Assembly (NCBI GenBank): GCA_947451735.1
Contig: CANGAY010000067.1
Location: 1 to 5,655, forward strand
Length of the DNA: 5,655 bases
Direction: 5' to 3'
Source of the DNA: Actinomycetota bacterium
GTDB taxonomy: Bacteria; Actinomycetota; Thermoleophilia; Miltoncostaeales; Miltoncostaeaceae
How positions within the stretch are numbered: the first letter of the stretch is position 1; each line of letters opens with the position of its first letter. Of this stretch, positions 1 to 5,655 are shown piece after piece. Under the pieces are notes generated by a model that saw only the letters and a list, made by a program, of their open reading frames with translations, ran no database searches and was not told the origin of the DNA. The position numbers and the translations under genes were made by a program.

Positions 1-226
1 ACCCGACGGGCCGCGGAAGGTCGCCCTGCGATGTGCCCTGCCGACCCCGCAGCGCCATGCTGCGGTCGGTGGCCACCGGTGCCGACATGCCCACGCCGGC
101 CTCTGCGCGGGCGCCCAGTGCCTTGATGACGGCCTGCCGGCGCCACACGACCATGCCCAAGCCGATGGCTGCGGCAATGGAGGCGAACATCACGGTGGTG
201 GCGATTGCGAGTTGCAGGTCGGACAC
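1..226 (-). CDS. N-terminal part of an unidentified single-pass membrane protein (partial)
   Basis: Reading the minus strand from a GTG at 226-224 gives 75 open codons that run off the left edge. The N-terminus is VSDLQLAIATTVMFAS. Residues about 4-28 form one hydrophobic helix ending in Trp, followed directly by RRQ. By the positive-inside rule this suggests a short outside N-terminus and a cytoplasmic remainder. After the helix the chain is Ala/Gly/Arg-rich with no recognisable domain before the window ends. There is no in-frame ATG, GTG or TTG between this GTG and the neighbouring gene, so the start is well constrained. An AGGA eight bases upstream could be a weak ribosome site, but it lies inside a -10-like TAGGAT, so leaderless initiation is equally plausible. 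An uncleaved N-terminal anchor fits a sensor kinase, cyclase or many other proteins; no function can be assigned. The helix and the lack of stops support a real gene. Confidence 0.6.
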   Translation of the reverse strand, partial: MSDLQLAIATTVMFASIAAAIGLGMVVWRRQAVIKALGARAEAGVGMSAPVATDRSMALRGRQGTSQGDLPRPVG

Positions 227-233
227 GCGCGGG

Positions 234-239
234 ATCCTA
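234..239 (-). promoter_or_regulatory. Putative -10 element TAGGAT for the leftward membrane-protein gene
   Basis: On the minus strand TAGGAT matches the TAnnnT -10 pattern common in actinobacterial promoters. It ends seven bases before the GTG at 226, so transcription would begin at or next to the start codon. A -35 with a 17-bp spacer would be GCGAGG (262-257), which is not a good match to TTGACA. The same bases contain AGGA and could instead be a ribosome site. Confidence 0.4.
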
Positions 240-265
240 GCGACGGAGCCCGGGGACCTCGCTAG
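237..265. repeat. Perfect 7-bp inverted repeat in a divergent promoter gap (possible operator)
   Basis: CTAGCGA at 237-243 is repeated in inverse as TCGCTAG at 259-265, with a 15-bp spacer and the dyad centre at 251. That centre is exactly the midpoint between the two outward-facing -10-like hexamers. Each arm contains CTAG, a tetranucleotide under-represented in many bacterial genomes. The arms overlap both the -10 of one promoter and the expected -35 of the other, so a dimeric regulator bound here could control both genes. Part of the symmetry may simply come from two back-to-back -10 elements. Confidence 0.45.
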
Positions 266-268
266 CCT
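263..268 (+). promoter_or_regulatory. Putative -10 element TAGCCT for the rightward 162-aa gene
   Basis: TAGCCT fits TAnnnT and lies six bases before the ATG at 275, placing a transcription start at or within a base of the start codon. No Shine-Dalgarno sequence sits at a usable distance, which agrees with leaderless translation. The 17-bp-spaced -35 would be GCGACG (240-245), close to the GCGAGG used in the opposite direction but unlike TTGACA. Confidence 0.42.
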
Positions 269-274
269 CAGGGC

Positions 275-763
275 ATGCACGAATGGTCAGATCTCTCCCG
301 CGGTCGCGCCCTCGCACTGGTGAGCGCACGCGACCCCCGCGAATTCCCCGTCGGCGTGTTCCAGCGCGATCCGGTGCCGCCCCCGCACACCGGGCCCGGC
401 ACGTTCACCTGGTTCGCCGACGACGCCGAGGCCGCCGACTTCCTGGCCCAGATGGTGCCGGTGCTGCTGCTCGACCCGGAGAGCTGGCCCGACTTCGACG
501 CGCTGGTGACTGAGACCACCCGCATCGTGCGCACCGTGCCCGACGACGGCGGCAGCCGGATGGCCGCCATGCAGGCGCTCGGCGAGCCGTGGGGGCCGCG
601 CGCCGACTTCGTGTGGTGGGGCGACTTCGCCGAGATCGACACCGCCTCGACCGACTTCGGCCGCTATGTGCGCATGCAGTACGCCGACCACAACGGCGCG
701 GAGGACGACGCGTCCGCAGACGGCGACGCCCTCGTGGCGTTCCTGCGGGCCTACCCCTACTAA
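275..763 (+). CDS. Hypothetical acidic soluble protein, 162 aa
   Basis: I do not recognise this family. The protein begins MHEWSDLSRGRALALVSARD and ends in a Tyr-Pro-Tyr. It is rich in Asp and Glu, and has a Trp-Trp pair within FVWWGDFAEID (about residues 110-120). It also has a segment FADDAEAADFLAQMVPVLLL (about 47-66) that looks helical. No signal peptide, membrane span, metal-binding Cys/His cluster or nucleotide-binding loop is visible, so it is probably cytosolic. Codons are strongly G/C-biased at the third position, like the neighbouring genes, arguing that this frame is the coding one. The ATG is the first possible start after the divergent promoter, with no Shine-Dalgarno; a -10-like hexamer six bases upstream suggests a leaderless transcript. 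Its TAA stop overlaps the stop codon of the convergent trpA. The function is unknown, and proximity to trp genes gives no real hint because the two are convergent. Confidence 0.8.
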   Translation: MHEWSDLSRGRALALVSARDPREFPVGVFQRDPVPPPHTGPGTFTWFADDAEAADFLAQMVPVLLLDPESWPDFDALVTETTRIVRTVPDDGGSRMAAMQALGEPWGPRADFVWWGDFAEIDTASTDFGRYVRMQYADHNGAEDDASADGDALVAFLRAYPY

Positions 764-1546
764 GCGCGCAGCGCGCCGGCGATGCCGGCACCGAACTCGG
801 CCACCACGGCATCGGCGGCCGCGGCGTCGGGTGCATCTCCAATTCGGCGGATGATCTCGCTGGCGATCACCACGCCGTCGGCGATGTCGCCGATCTGACG
901 GGCCTGATCGGGCGTACGCACGCCGAAGCCCACCACCACCGGCACGGGGATGTGCCGGCGGGCGCGGTCAACCAGCGCGCGCAGGCGGTCGTCCATGGTC
1001 ATCTCGCCGCCGGTCACGCCGGTGACGGCCACCAGATACACGAAGCCCTCGGCCTGCTCCCCAATGGCCTGCATGCGGGCGTCATCGGTGGTGGGCGCCG
1101 CCAGCGCGATGAGCGCCACGCCCGCCGCACGTGCCAGGTCGCGGATGTCGCCGGCCTCGTCAACGGGCAGGTCGGGGATGATGATTCCCGCCACGCCCGC
1201 GGCGGCGGCCTGCCCCAGGAACTCGGCGGCGCCGTGGGCGATGACCGTGTTGAAGTAGGTCATCACCACCACGGGCGGACCGCCTTTCAGCCCCTCGGCG
1301 ATGGCCAGCACGTCGGCGGGGCGGGTGCCCTGGTCGAGTGCCAGCTGACCCGCGGCCTGAATTGTGGGCCCATCGGCAAGTGGGTCGCTGAACGGGATTC
1401 CCAGTTCGATGATGTCGGCGTGCTCCGCCAGGATGGCCGCGTGGCGCGCGCTGGCCTCGAGGGTGGGGTAGCCACCCATCACGTACGGCACGAACAGCGG
1501 GCGTCCGGCGTCGGCGAACACCGTCGCCAGGCGGTCTGCTCCCGAC

Positions 1547-1554
<8 letters not shown>
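760..1554 (-). CDS. trpA: Tryptophan synthase alpha subunit
   Basis: TrpA cleaves indole-3-glycerol phosphate to indole and glyceraldehyde 3-phosphate and channels indole to TrpB in the cytosolic alpha2beta2 complex. The 264-aa product has normal family length and TIM-barrel motifs in order: [10 protein letters not shown] (21-30), [17 protein letters not shown] (50-66) with the catalytic acids Glu50 and Asp61, PDLPVDE (127-133), Tyr173, TGVTG (178-182) and GFGVRTP (209-215). The phosphate-binding turn reads Ala231-Ser232 where most homologues have Gly-Ser. The start is a GTG inside the end of trpB (8-nt overlap, GTGCCTGA), followed by [20 protein letters not shown]. It gives the correct N-terminal length and places the catalytic residues one position from E. 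coli numbering. No strong ribosome site is visible, so translation is probably coupled to trpB. It is the last gene of the trp run; its TAG stop overlaps the TAA of the convergent gene. Confidence 0.97.
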
Positions 1555-2724
<1,170 letters not shown>

Positions 2725-2728
<4 letters not shown>

Positions 2729-3375
2729 GCCGCCACCTCCAACGCTGCCTCGCGCGCGGCGCGGGCGAATGCCGCCACGAGGGCCGGGTCCTTGTGCCCG
2801 GGCGACGACTCCACGCCGCTGGCCACATCGATCACATCGGGTCGCACCGTGCGGATGGCGTCGCCAACCACCTGGGGGGTGAGGCCGCCCGCAAGCCCGA
2901 ACGGCCGGGCGGGGCGACGCGCCACCAGCAGGCTCCAATCGGCCAACTGGCCCGTGCCGCCGGCCATTCCGGGCACCGCGGCGTCGAACAGCACCAGGTC
3001 GCACTCGGCGGCGTCACCGGCGGCGATGGCGTCGGGTCCGTCGAGACGGATGGAGAGGGTCACGGGCACGCCCGCGGCCTCGGCGATCGGCGCCCAGTCG
3101 TCCACGTCGTGCAGCTGCACTCGGGTGAGGCCGCACCGGCGCACGGCATCGGCCACTGCGGCAGGTGCCGGATCGACGAACACACCCACCCGCTCCACGC
3201 CATCGGGCACGGCCGCCATGAGGCGCTCGGCCTGTGCGGCATCAAGCGCCCGCGGGCCATGGGGGGTCATGATGGCGCCGATGGCCCAGGCGCCGGCATC
3301 CACGCAGGCGGCAACGTCCGCCGGGTCGGTGAGACCGCAGAACTTGAGGCGCGGGGATTCGGCCGTGTCACGCAC
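2725..3375 (-). CDS. trpF: Phosphoribosylanthranilate isomerase
   Basis: TrpF catalyses the Amadori rearrangement of N-(5'-phosphoribosyl)anthranilate to the carboxyphenylamino-deoxyribulose phosphate, the third committed step of tryptophan synthesis. The 216-aa product has normal length and TIM-barrel motifs in order: [11 protein letters not shown] (11-21) with the catalytic Cys13, [13 protein letters not shown] (40-52) with Arg42, VGVFVDP (63-69), VQLHD (86-90), LVLFD with the catalytic Asp131, GGTG (139-142), FGLAGGLTP (159-167) and [15 protein letters not shown] (182-196). The start is taken as GTG at 3375; it gives a nine-residue lead before Lys-Phe-Cys-Gly. Starting farther upstream would add about 40 residues that do not look like the family and would cross the divergent promoter. 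No Shine-Dalgarno precedes it, but TACGCT lies seven bases upstream, fitting a leaderless mRNA. It leads trpB and trpA. Stand-alone trpF is notable because well-studied actinobacteria use PriA instead. Confidence 0.95.
2735..2740 (-). promoter_or_regulatory. Strong Shine-Dalgarno GGAGGT that decides the trpB start
   Basis: Minus-strand GGAGGT is a near-perfect anti-16S match inside the 3' end of trpF. It stands 6 bases from GTG 2728, 12 from GTG 2722 and 18 from ATG 2716, so only the first has ideal spacing. It is the strongest ribosome site seen in the window and implies TrpB is translated independently rather than only by coupling. Confidence 0.85.
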
Positions 3376-3382
3376 GACGGGC

Positions 3383-3388
3383 AGCGTA
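3383..3388 (-). promoter_or_regulatory. Putative -10 element TACGCT for the trpFBA operon
   Basis: TACGCT on the minus strand matches TAnnnT and ends seven bases before the trpF GTG at 3375, predicting an mRNA that begins at or beside that codon. The 17-bp-spaced -35 position (3411-3406) reads TCGCGC, a poor match. No trp attenuator (leader peptide with Trp codons plus terminator) or T-box could fit, since no leader RNA remains if this is the start site. Confidence 0.45.
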
Positions 3389-3411
3389 GTCCGGCAATGC
3401 GCCGGGCGCGA

Positions 3412-3417
3412 TAGACT
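3412..3417 (+). promoter_or_regulatory. Putative -10 element TAGACT for the corA operon
   Basis: TAGACT matches TAnnnT and lies seven bases before an ATG at 3425, which would be the 5' end of the transcript. corA itself starts 43 bases farther on with its own ribosome site. With a 17-bp spacer the -35 would be GTCCGG (3389-3394), directly abutting the opposing trpF -10. The sequence CCGGC-AATGC-GCCGG (3391-3405) in the gap forms a short inverted repeat near the centre. Confidence 0.45.
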
Positions 3418-3424
3418 TCGCGGG

Positions 3425-3535
3425 ATGTTCAACGTGCCGTGCACCACTGCGACGAGGGGACTCGAAGATGGCGAGCCTTCCCAACATCCGTCGCTCACGC
3501 TCGCGGGGGTCCTCCCCCGCGATACTCGCGCCTGA
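3425..3535 (+). CDS. Candidate 36-codon leaderless upstream ORF overlapping the corA start
   Basis: ATG at 3425 lies seven bases after a -10-like TAGACT, so the predicted transcript would begin 5'-AUG. The frame reads MFNVPCTTATRGLEDGEPSQ and onward for 36 residues to a TGA at 3533-3535, overlapping the first 68 bases of corA in a different frame. The corA ribosome site and start lie inside it, so translating ribosomes would pass over them. Of its 36 codons 27 end in G or C, which is somewhat weak for this genome. The frame is open far upstream of 3425 as well, so mere openness is no evidence. The case rests on promoter spacing alone. Salmonella corA has a leader peptide (CorL) that affects transcription of the gene, which makes the idea reasonable but does not imply homology. 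It could equally be untranslated leader. Confidence 0.3.
   Translation: MFNVPCTTATRGLEDGEPSQHPSLTLAGVLPRDTRA
3454..3460 (+). promoter_or_regulatory. corA Shine-Dalgarno, in a small possible hairpin
   Basis: GAGGGGA stands seven bases before the corA ATG at 3468 and is the only good ribosome site in this leader, fixing the start. It lies within CGAG-GGGA-CTCG (3453-3464), a 4-bp stem closed by a GNRA-type tetraloop, so part of the site could be paired in the mRNA. Confidence 0.7.
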
Positions 3536-4469
3536 CCGCGACCGTCCGGACGTCCAGCGCCTGGAGGCCCACGGCCTCACCTGGCTGAACATCGAGGAGC
3601 CCACCGAAGCCGAGACCGGCTGGCTGTCGGAGCACTTCGACTACCACCCGCTCGACCTCGAGGACGTGCTCTCACGGCGCCGTCAGCGCGCCAAGATCGA
3701 CGAGTACGACGAGTACGTGTTCCTGGTGCTGCACTTCCCGCGGTTCGACAAGGCCACGGGCCGCCTGCAGGCCGCGGAGCTGAACGTGTTCATCGCACCC
3801 GGCATGATCATCACCATCCCCAAGGAGCCGATGAAGCCCATCCGCGCCCTGTGGTCGCGGTGCGAGGCCCGCGAGGACGCGCGGGACGACTACATGTCGA
3901 AGGGCTCGGGCTTCCTGCTGTACGAGATCGTCGACCAGATGTTCGACTACTGCTTTCCCATCCTCGACAAGATCGGCTTCAAGCTCGACACCATCGAGGA
4001 CGCCATCTTCGAGGGCCACGGCGACGCGGTGGTGCGCGATATCTCCAACGTGAAGCAGGAGATCATCAACTACCGCAAGGTCATCAAGCCGCAGCGCCCC
4101 ACCCTGCGCATGCTTGAGCGCGCCGTGCAGCGGTATGCGCCCGAGGACCTGGAGCTGTACTTCGACGACATCGTCGACAAGAACGAGCGCATCTGGGATT
4201 CGCTCGAAAACTACAAGGAGGTGGCCGAGGCGCTCGAGGCCACCAACGAGTCGATCATCACGCACCGCCTGAACGACATGCTGGCGCTGCTCACCGTGCT
4301 CTCGGCGGTGCTGCTGCCGCTGACGCTCATCACCGGTTTCTACGGGATGAACATCGACAACCTGCCGTTCGCGCACAACGGCATTGCGTCGCTCATCTTC
4401 CTGGTGGTCCTCATGGTGGCGCTGGCCGTGGGCGTGCTGGCGTACTTCCGCAGGCGCAAGTGGCTGTAG
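3468..4469 (+). CDS. corA: CorA-family magnesium/cobalt transport protein
   Basis: CorA proteins are homopentameric inner-membrane channels that take up Mg2+ (also Co2+ and Ni2+) and are gated by divalent ions bound to the cytoplasmic domain. The 333-aa product has a large soluble N-terminal domain (to about residue 265) and a long acidic helical region. Two C-terminal membrane helices follow, at about 271-292 and 305-327. The signature GMN is at 293-295 in FYGMN, directly after the first helix. The chain ends RRRKWL, the basic C-terminus typical of CorA. The loop after GMN reads IDNLPFAHNG, keeping the Pro but lacking the Glu of the common MPEL motif. The first 30 residues are Arg/Ser-rich and probably disordered. 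The start follows a clear GAGGGGA at seven bases, with no in-frame ATG or GTG between it and the promoter. It is divergent from trpF and overlaps or nearly touches the downstream HIT gene. Metal preference cannot be read from sequence alone. Confidence 0.95.
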   Translation: MASLPNIRRSRSRGSSPAILAPDRDRPDVQRLEAHGLTWLNIEEPTEAETGWLSEHFDYHPLDLEDVLSRRRQRAKIDEYDEYVFLVLHFPRFDKATGRLQAAELNVFIAPGMIITIPKEPMKPIRALWSRCEAREDARDDYMSKGSGFLLYEIVDQMFDYCFPILDKIGFKLDTIEDAIFEGHGDAVVRDISNVKQEIINYRKVIKPQRPTLRMLERAVQRYAPEDLELYFDDIVDKNERIWDSLENYKEVAEALEATNESIITHRLNDMLALLTVLSAVLLPLTLITGFYGMNIDNLPFAHNGIASLIFLVVLMVALAVGVLAYFRRRKWL

Positions 4470-4978
4470 ACCCCGGCGCGGGGCGTCAGATCATGTGGGC
4501 CCCATGGCGGATGGCCTACGTGAGCGCCGAGAATGACCATGAGTTCGAGGGCCCGCGCTGCGTGTTCTGCGACCTGCCCGCGCTCGGCGACGACGAACAG
4601 GCGCTCATCCTCACCCGGGGCGAGCACTGCTTCGTCATCATGAATGCCTACCCGTACGCGAGCGGGCACCTGATGGTCGTCCCCCACGCGCACCTCGACC
4701 GGCTCACCGACCTGTCATCCGAGGCGCTGATTGAGATGATGGAGTTCGCCCGCACGGCCCAGACGGCACTCGACGACGCCCTGCACCCGCACGGCTTCAA
4801 CATCGGGATGAACCAGGGGTCGGCCGCAGGCGCCGGCATCGCCGACCACCTGCATCTGCACGTGGTCCCCAGATGGTCCGGGGACACCAACTTCATGCCA
4901 GTCACTGGAGATGTACGCGTTATGCCGCAGAGCCTCGAAGAGACCTACGCCCTGCTCCGTCCGGGGTTCGCGGCATGA
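4460..4978 (+). CDS. HIT-family nucleotide phosphorylase/hydrolase, Ap4A phosphorylase-like
   Basis: HIT proteins act on the phosphates of nucleotides through a histidine triad. Here the triad is HLHLHVVPRW, with His130, His132 (expected nucleophile) and His134. The surrounding text WAPWRMAYV (13-21), NAYPYASGHLMVVPH (62-76), HPHGFNIGMNQG (109-120) and SGDTNFMPV (140-148) strongly resembles, from memory, M. tuberculosis Rv2613c, an Ap4A phosphorylase. Cys34-x2-Cys37 with nearby His residues suggests the structural zinc site of many bacterial HIT proteins. GTG at 4460 is chosen: it overlaps corA by 10 bases, has AGG five bases upstream and gives 172 aa. ATG 4493 would give 161 aa but start directly at MWAPW, slightly shorter than relatives, where that Met aligns with an internal hydrophobic residue. 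The stop overlaps the next gene as ATGA. The cytosolic role is probably dinucleoside polyphosphate turnover; exact substrate unproven. Confidence 0.92.
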   Translation: MAVDPGAGRQIMWAPWRMAYVSAENDHEFEGPRCVFCDLPALGDDEQALILTRGEHCFVIMNAYPYASGHLMVVPHAHLDRLTDLSSEALIEMMEFARTAQTALDDALHPHGFNIGMNQGSAAGAGIADHLHLHVVPRWSGDTNFMPVTGDVRVMPQSLEETYALLRPGFAA

Positions 4979-5655
4979 CCCTCATCCCCGGGGTCTTCAA
5001 GGCGTACGACATCCGCGGCCTGTACGGCGAGGAGATCGACGAGGAGGGCGGCGAGCGCATCGGGCGCGCGTTCGTTGCGGTGACGGGCGCCAAGCGCGTT
5101 GCCGTGGGGCACGACGTGCGGTTGTCGTCACCCGGCATGGCCGATGCATTCATCCGCGGGGCGCTGTCGGCGGGCGCCGACGTGACCGCCCTCGGGCTGG
5201 CCGCCACCGAGATGGTCTACTTCGCGGTGGACGAGGGCGGCTATGACGCCGGCGCGGTCATCACCGCCAGCCACAACCCGCCGCAGTACACCGGCGTGAA
5301 GATGGTGTCGGCCGGCGCCCTCCCACTCTCGGGCGAGACGGGCATCGGGGAGGTGGGCCGCCTGGCAATGGCCGGCGAGCCCGCGCCCTCCGCCACGCCC
5401 GGCACCCTCAGCGACGACCCCGACCTGCTGCGCCGCTTCGTGGACCGCTGCCTCACGTTCGTCGACCCATCGGCCATCACCGGCCTGCGCGTGGTGCTCG
5501 ACGCCGCCAACGGCATGGCGGGCGTGTACCTGCCGCCGGTGCTCAAGCACATCGACATCGACGCCGTGCCCTTCTTCCTCGACCCCGACGGGCGATTCCC
5601 CCACCACGAGCCCAATCCGCTGCTCGAGGAGAACCGCGTGTTCATCGAGAACGCG
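4975..5655 (+). CDS. Phosphomannomutase/phosphoglucomutase, N-terminal half (partial)
   Basis: This is an alpha-D-phosphohexomutase, converting mannose or glucose 6-phosphate to the 1-phosphate for nucleotide-sugar, cell-wall or polysaccharide synthesis. The visible 227 residues cover domain 1 and the start of domain 2. Motifs are FKAYDIRGLYG (8-18), GHDVRLSSPG (45-54) and the active-site phosphoserine loop TASHNPP with Ser99 (97-103). Further on come YTGVKMV (105-111), VVLDAANGMAG (191-201) and DPDGRFPHHEPNP (223 minus 20 onward, about 203-222 region). The Mg2+-binding DGDxDR loop and the sugar-specificity loop of domain 3 lie beyond the window, so mannose versus glucose preference cannot be judged. 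The ATG overlaps the HIT stop as ATGA with a weak GGGG nine bases upstream, implying coupled translation. Full-length relatives are about 450 aa, so roughly half is missing by truncation at the window edge, not by mutation. Confidence 0.94.
   Translation, partial: MTLIPGVFKAYDIRGLYGEEIDEEGGERIGRAFVAVTGAKRVAVGHDVRLSSPGMADAFIRGALSAGADVTALGLAATEMVYFAVDEGGYDAGAVITASHNPPQYTGVKMVSAGALPLSGETGIGEVGRLAMAGEPAPSATPGTLSDDPDLLRRFVDRCLTFVDPSAITGLRVVLDAANGMAGVYLPPVLKHIDIDAVPFFLDPDGRFPHHEPNPLLEENRVFIENA

Noticed and set aside
33..323. 96-codon plus-strand open frame at the left edge
   Set aside because: It covers the membrane-protein start, the promoter gap and the start of the 162-aa gene in a wrong frame; no ribosome site or coding signal.
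764..789. GCGCGC-A-GCGCGC and GCCGGC-GAT-GCCGGC repeats as a bidirectional terminator
   Set aside because: They encode the Ala/Gly-rich end of TrpA, have loops of one and three bases and no T-tract; composition explains them.
3376..3467. trp attenuator or riboswitch (Mg2+ sensor or T-box) in the trpF/corA gap
   Set aside because: The gap is only 92 bp with promoters in both directions; no Trp-rich leader, terminator hairpin with U-tract or T-box sequence is visible.
3672..4376. 234-codon minus-strand open frame within corA
   Set aside because: Opposite a clear CorA; repeated Val/Leu/Asp/His text is the mirror of corA codons.
5128..5645. Minus-strand open frames opposite the phosphohexomutase
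   Set aside because: They mirror a gene with an intact TASHNPP active-site loop and have no motif of their own.

Overview
The window is a very GC-rich, densely coded chromosomal stretch with no RNA genes, mobile elements or CRISPR. Strong G/C bias at third codon positions, GTG starts, 4- to 10-nt gene overlaps and apparently leaderless promoters suggest an actinobacterium-like organism. A dedicated TrpF is absent from Streptomyces and Mycobacterium, where PriA does that job. This points instead to a deeper lineage; Thermoleophilia-like is my guess from TrpF wording, not a demonstrated placement. All annotated genes look housekeeping.

Layout, left to right. Positions 1-226 (minus) hold the N-terminus of an unidentified single-pass membrane protein. 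A 48-bp divergent gap follows, then an unrecognised acidic 162-aa protein (275-763, plus). Its stop codon overlaps the stop of the convergent tryptophan operon. That operon runs on the minus strand from 3375 to 760 as trpF, trpB, trpA, with overlapping ends throughout. It encodes three late tryptophan steps: phosphoribosylanthranilate isomerisation, then the two tryptophan synthase subunits. A second compact divergent promoter region (3376-3467) separates trpF from a plus-strand run. This run is corA (Mg2+ channel), a HIT-family protein resembling Ap4A phosphorylase, and a phosphomannomutase/phosphoglucomutase cut by the window end. The last three overlap and are probably co-transcribed.

The least expected signal is in the two divergent gaps. 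Each carries two TAnnnT -10-like hexamers facing outward. In both gaps the pair spans exactly 35 bp with 23 bp between, so a -35 placed with a 17-bp spacer for one direction abuts the -10 of the other. Three hexamers lie 7 nt and one lies 6 nt upstream of a start codon, as expected for leaderless mRNAs. In the corA direction the codon at the predicted 5' end is not corA's own. It opens a 36-codon reading frame that overlaps the start of corA in another frame, a candidate leaderless leader peptide. The first gap also contains a perfect 7-bp inverted repeat centred on the promoter pair. These are inferences from sequence geometry and need transcript-start and ribosome-profiling data.
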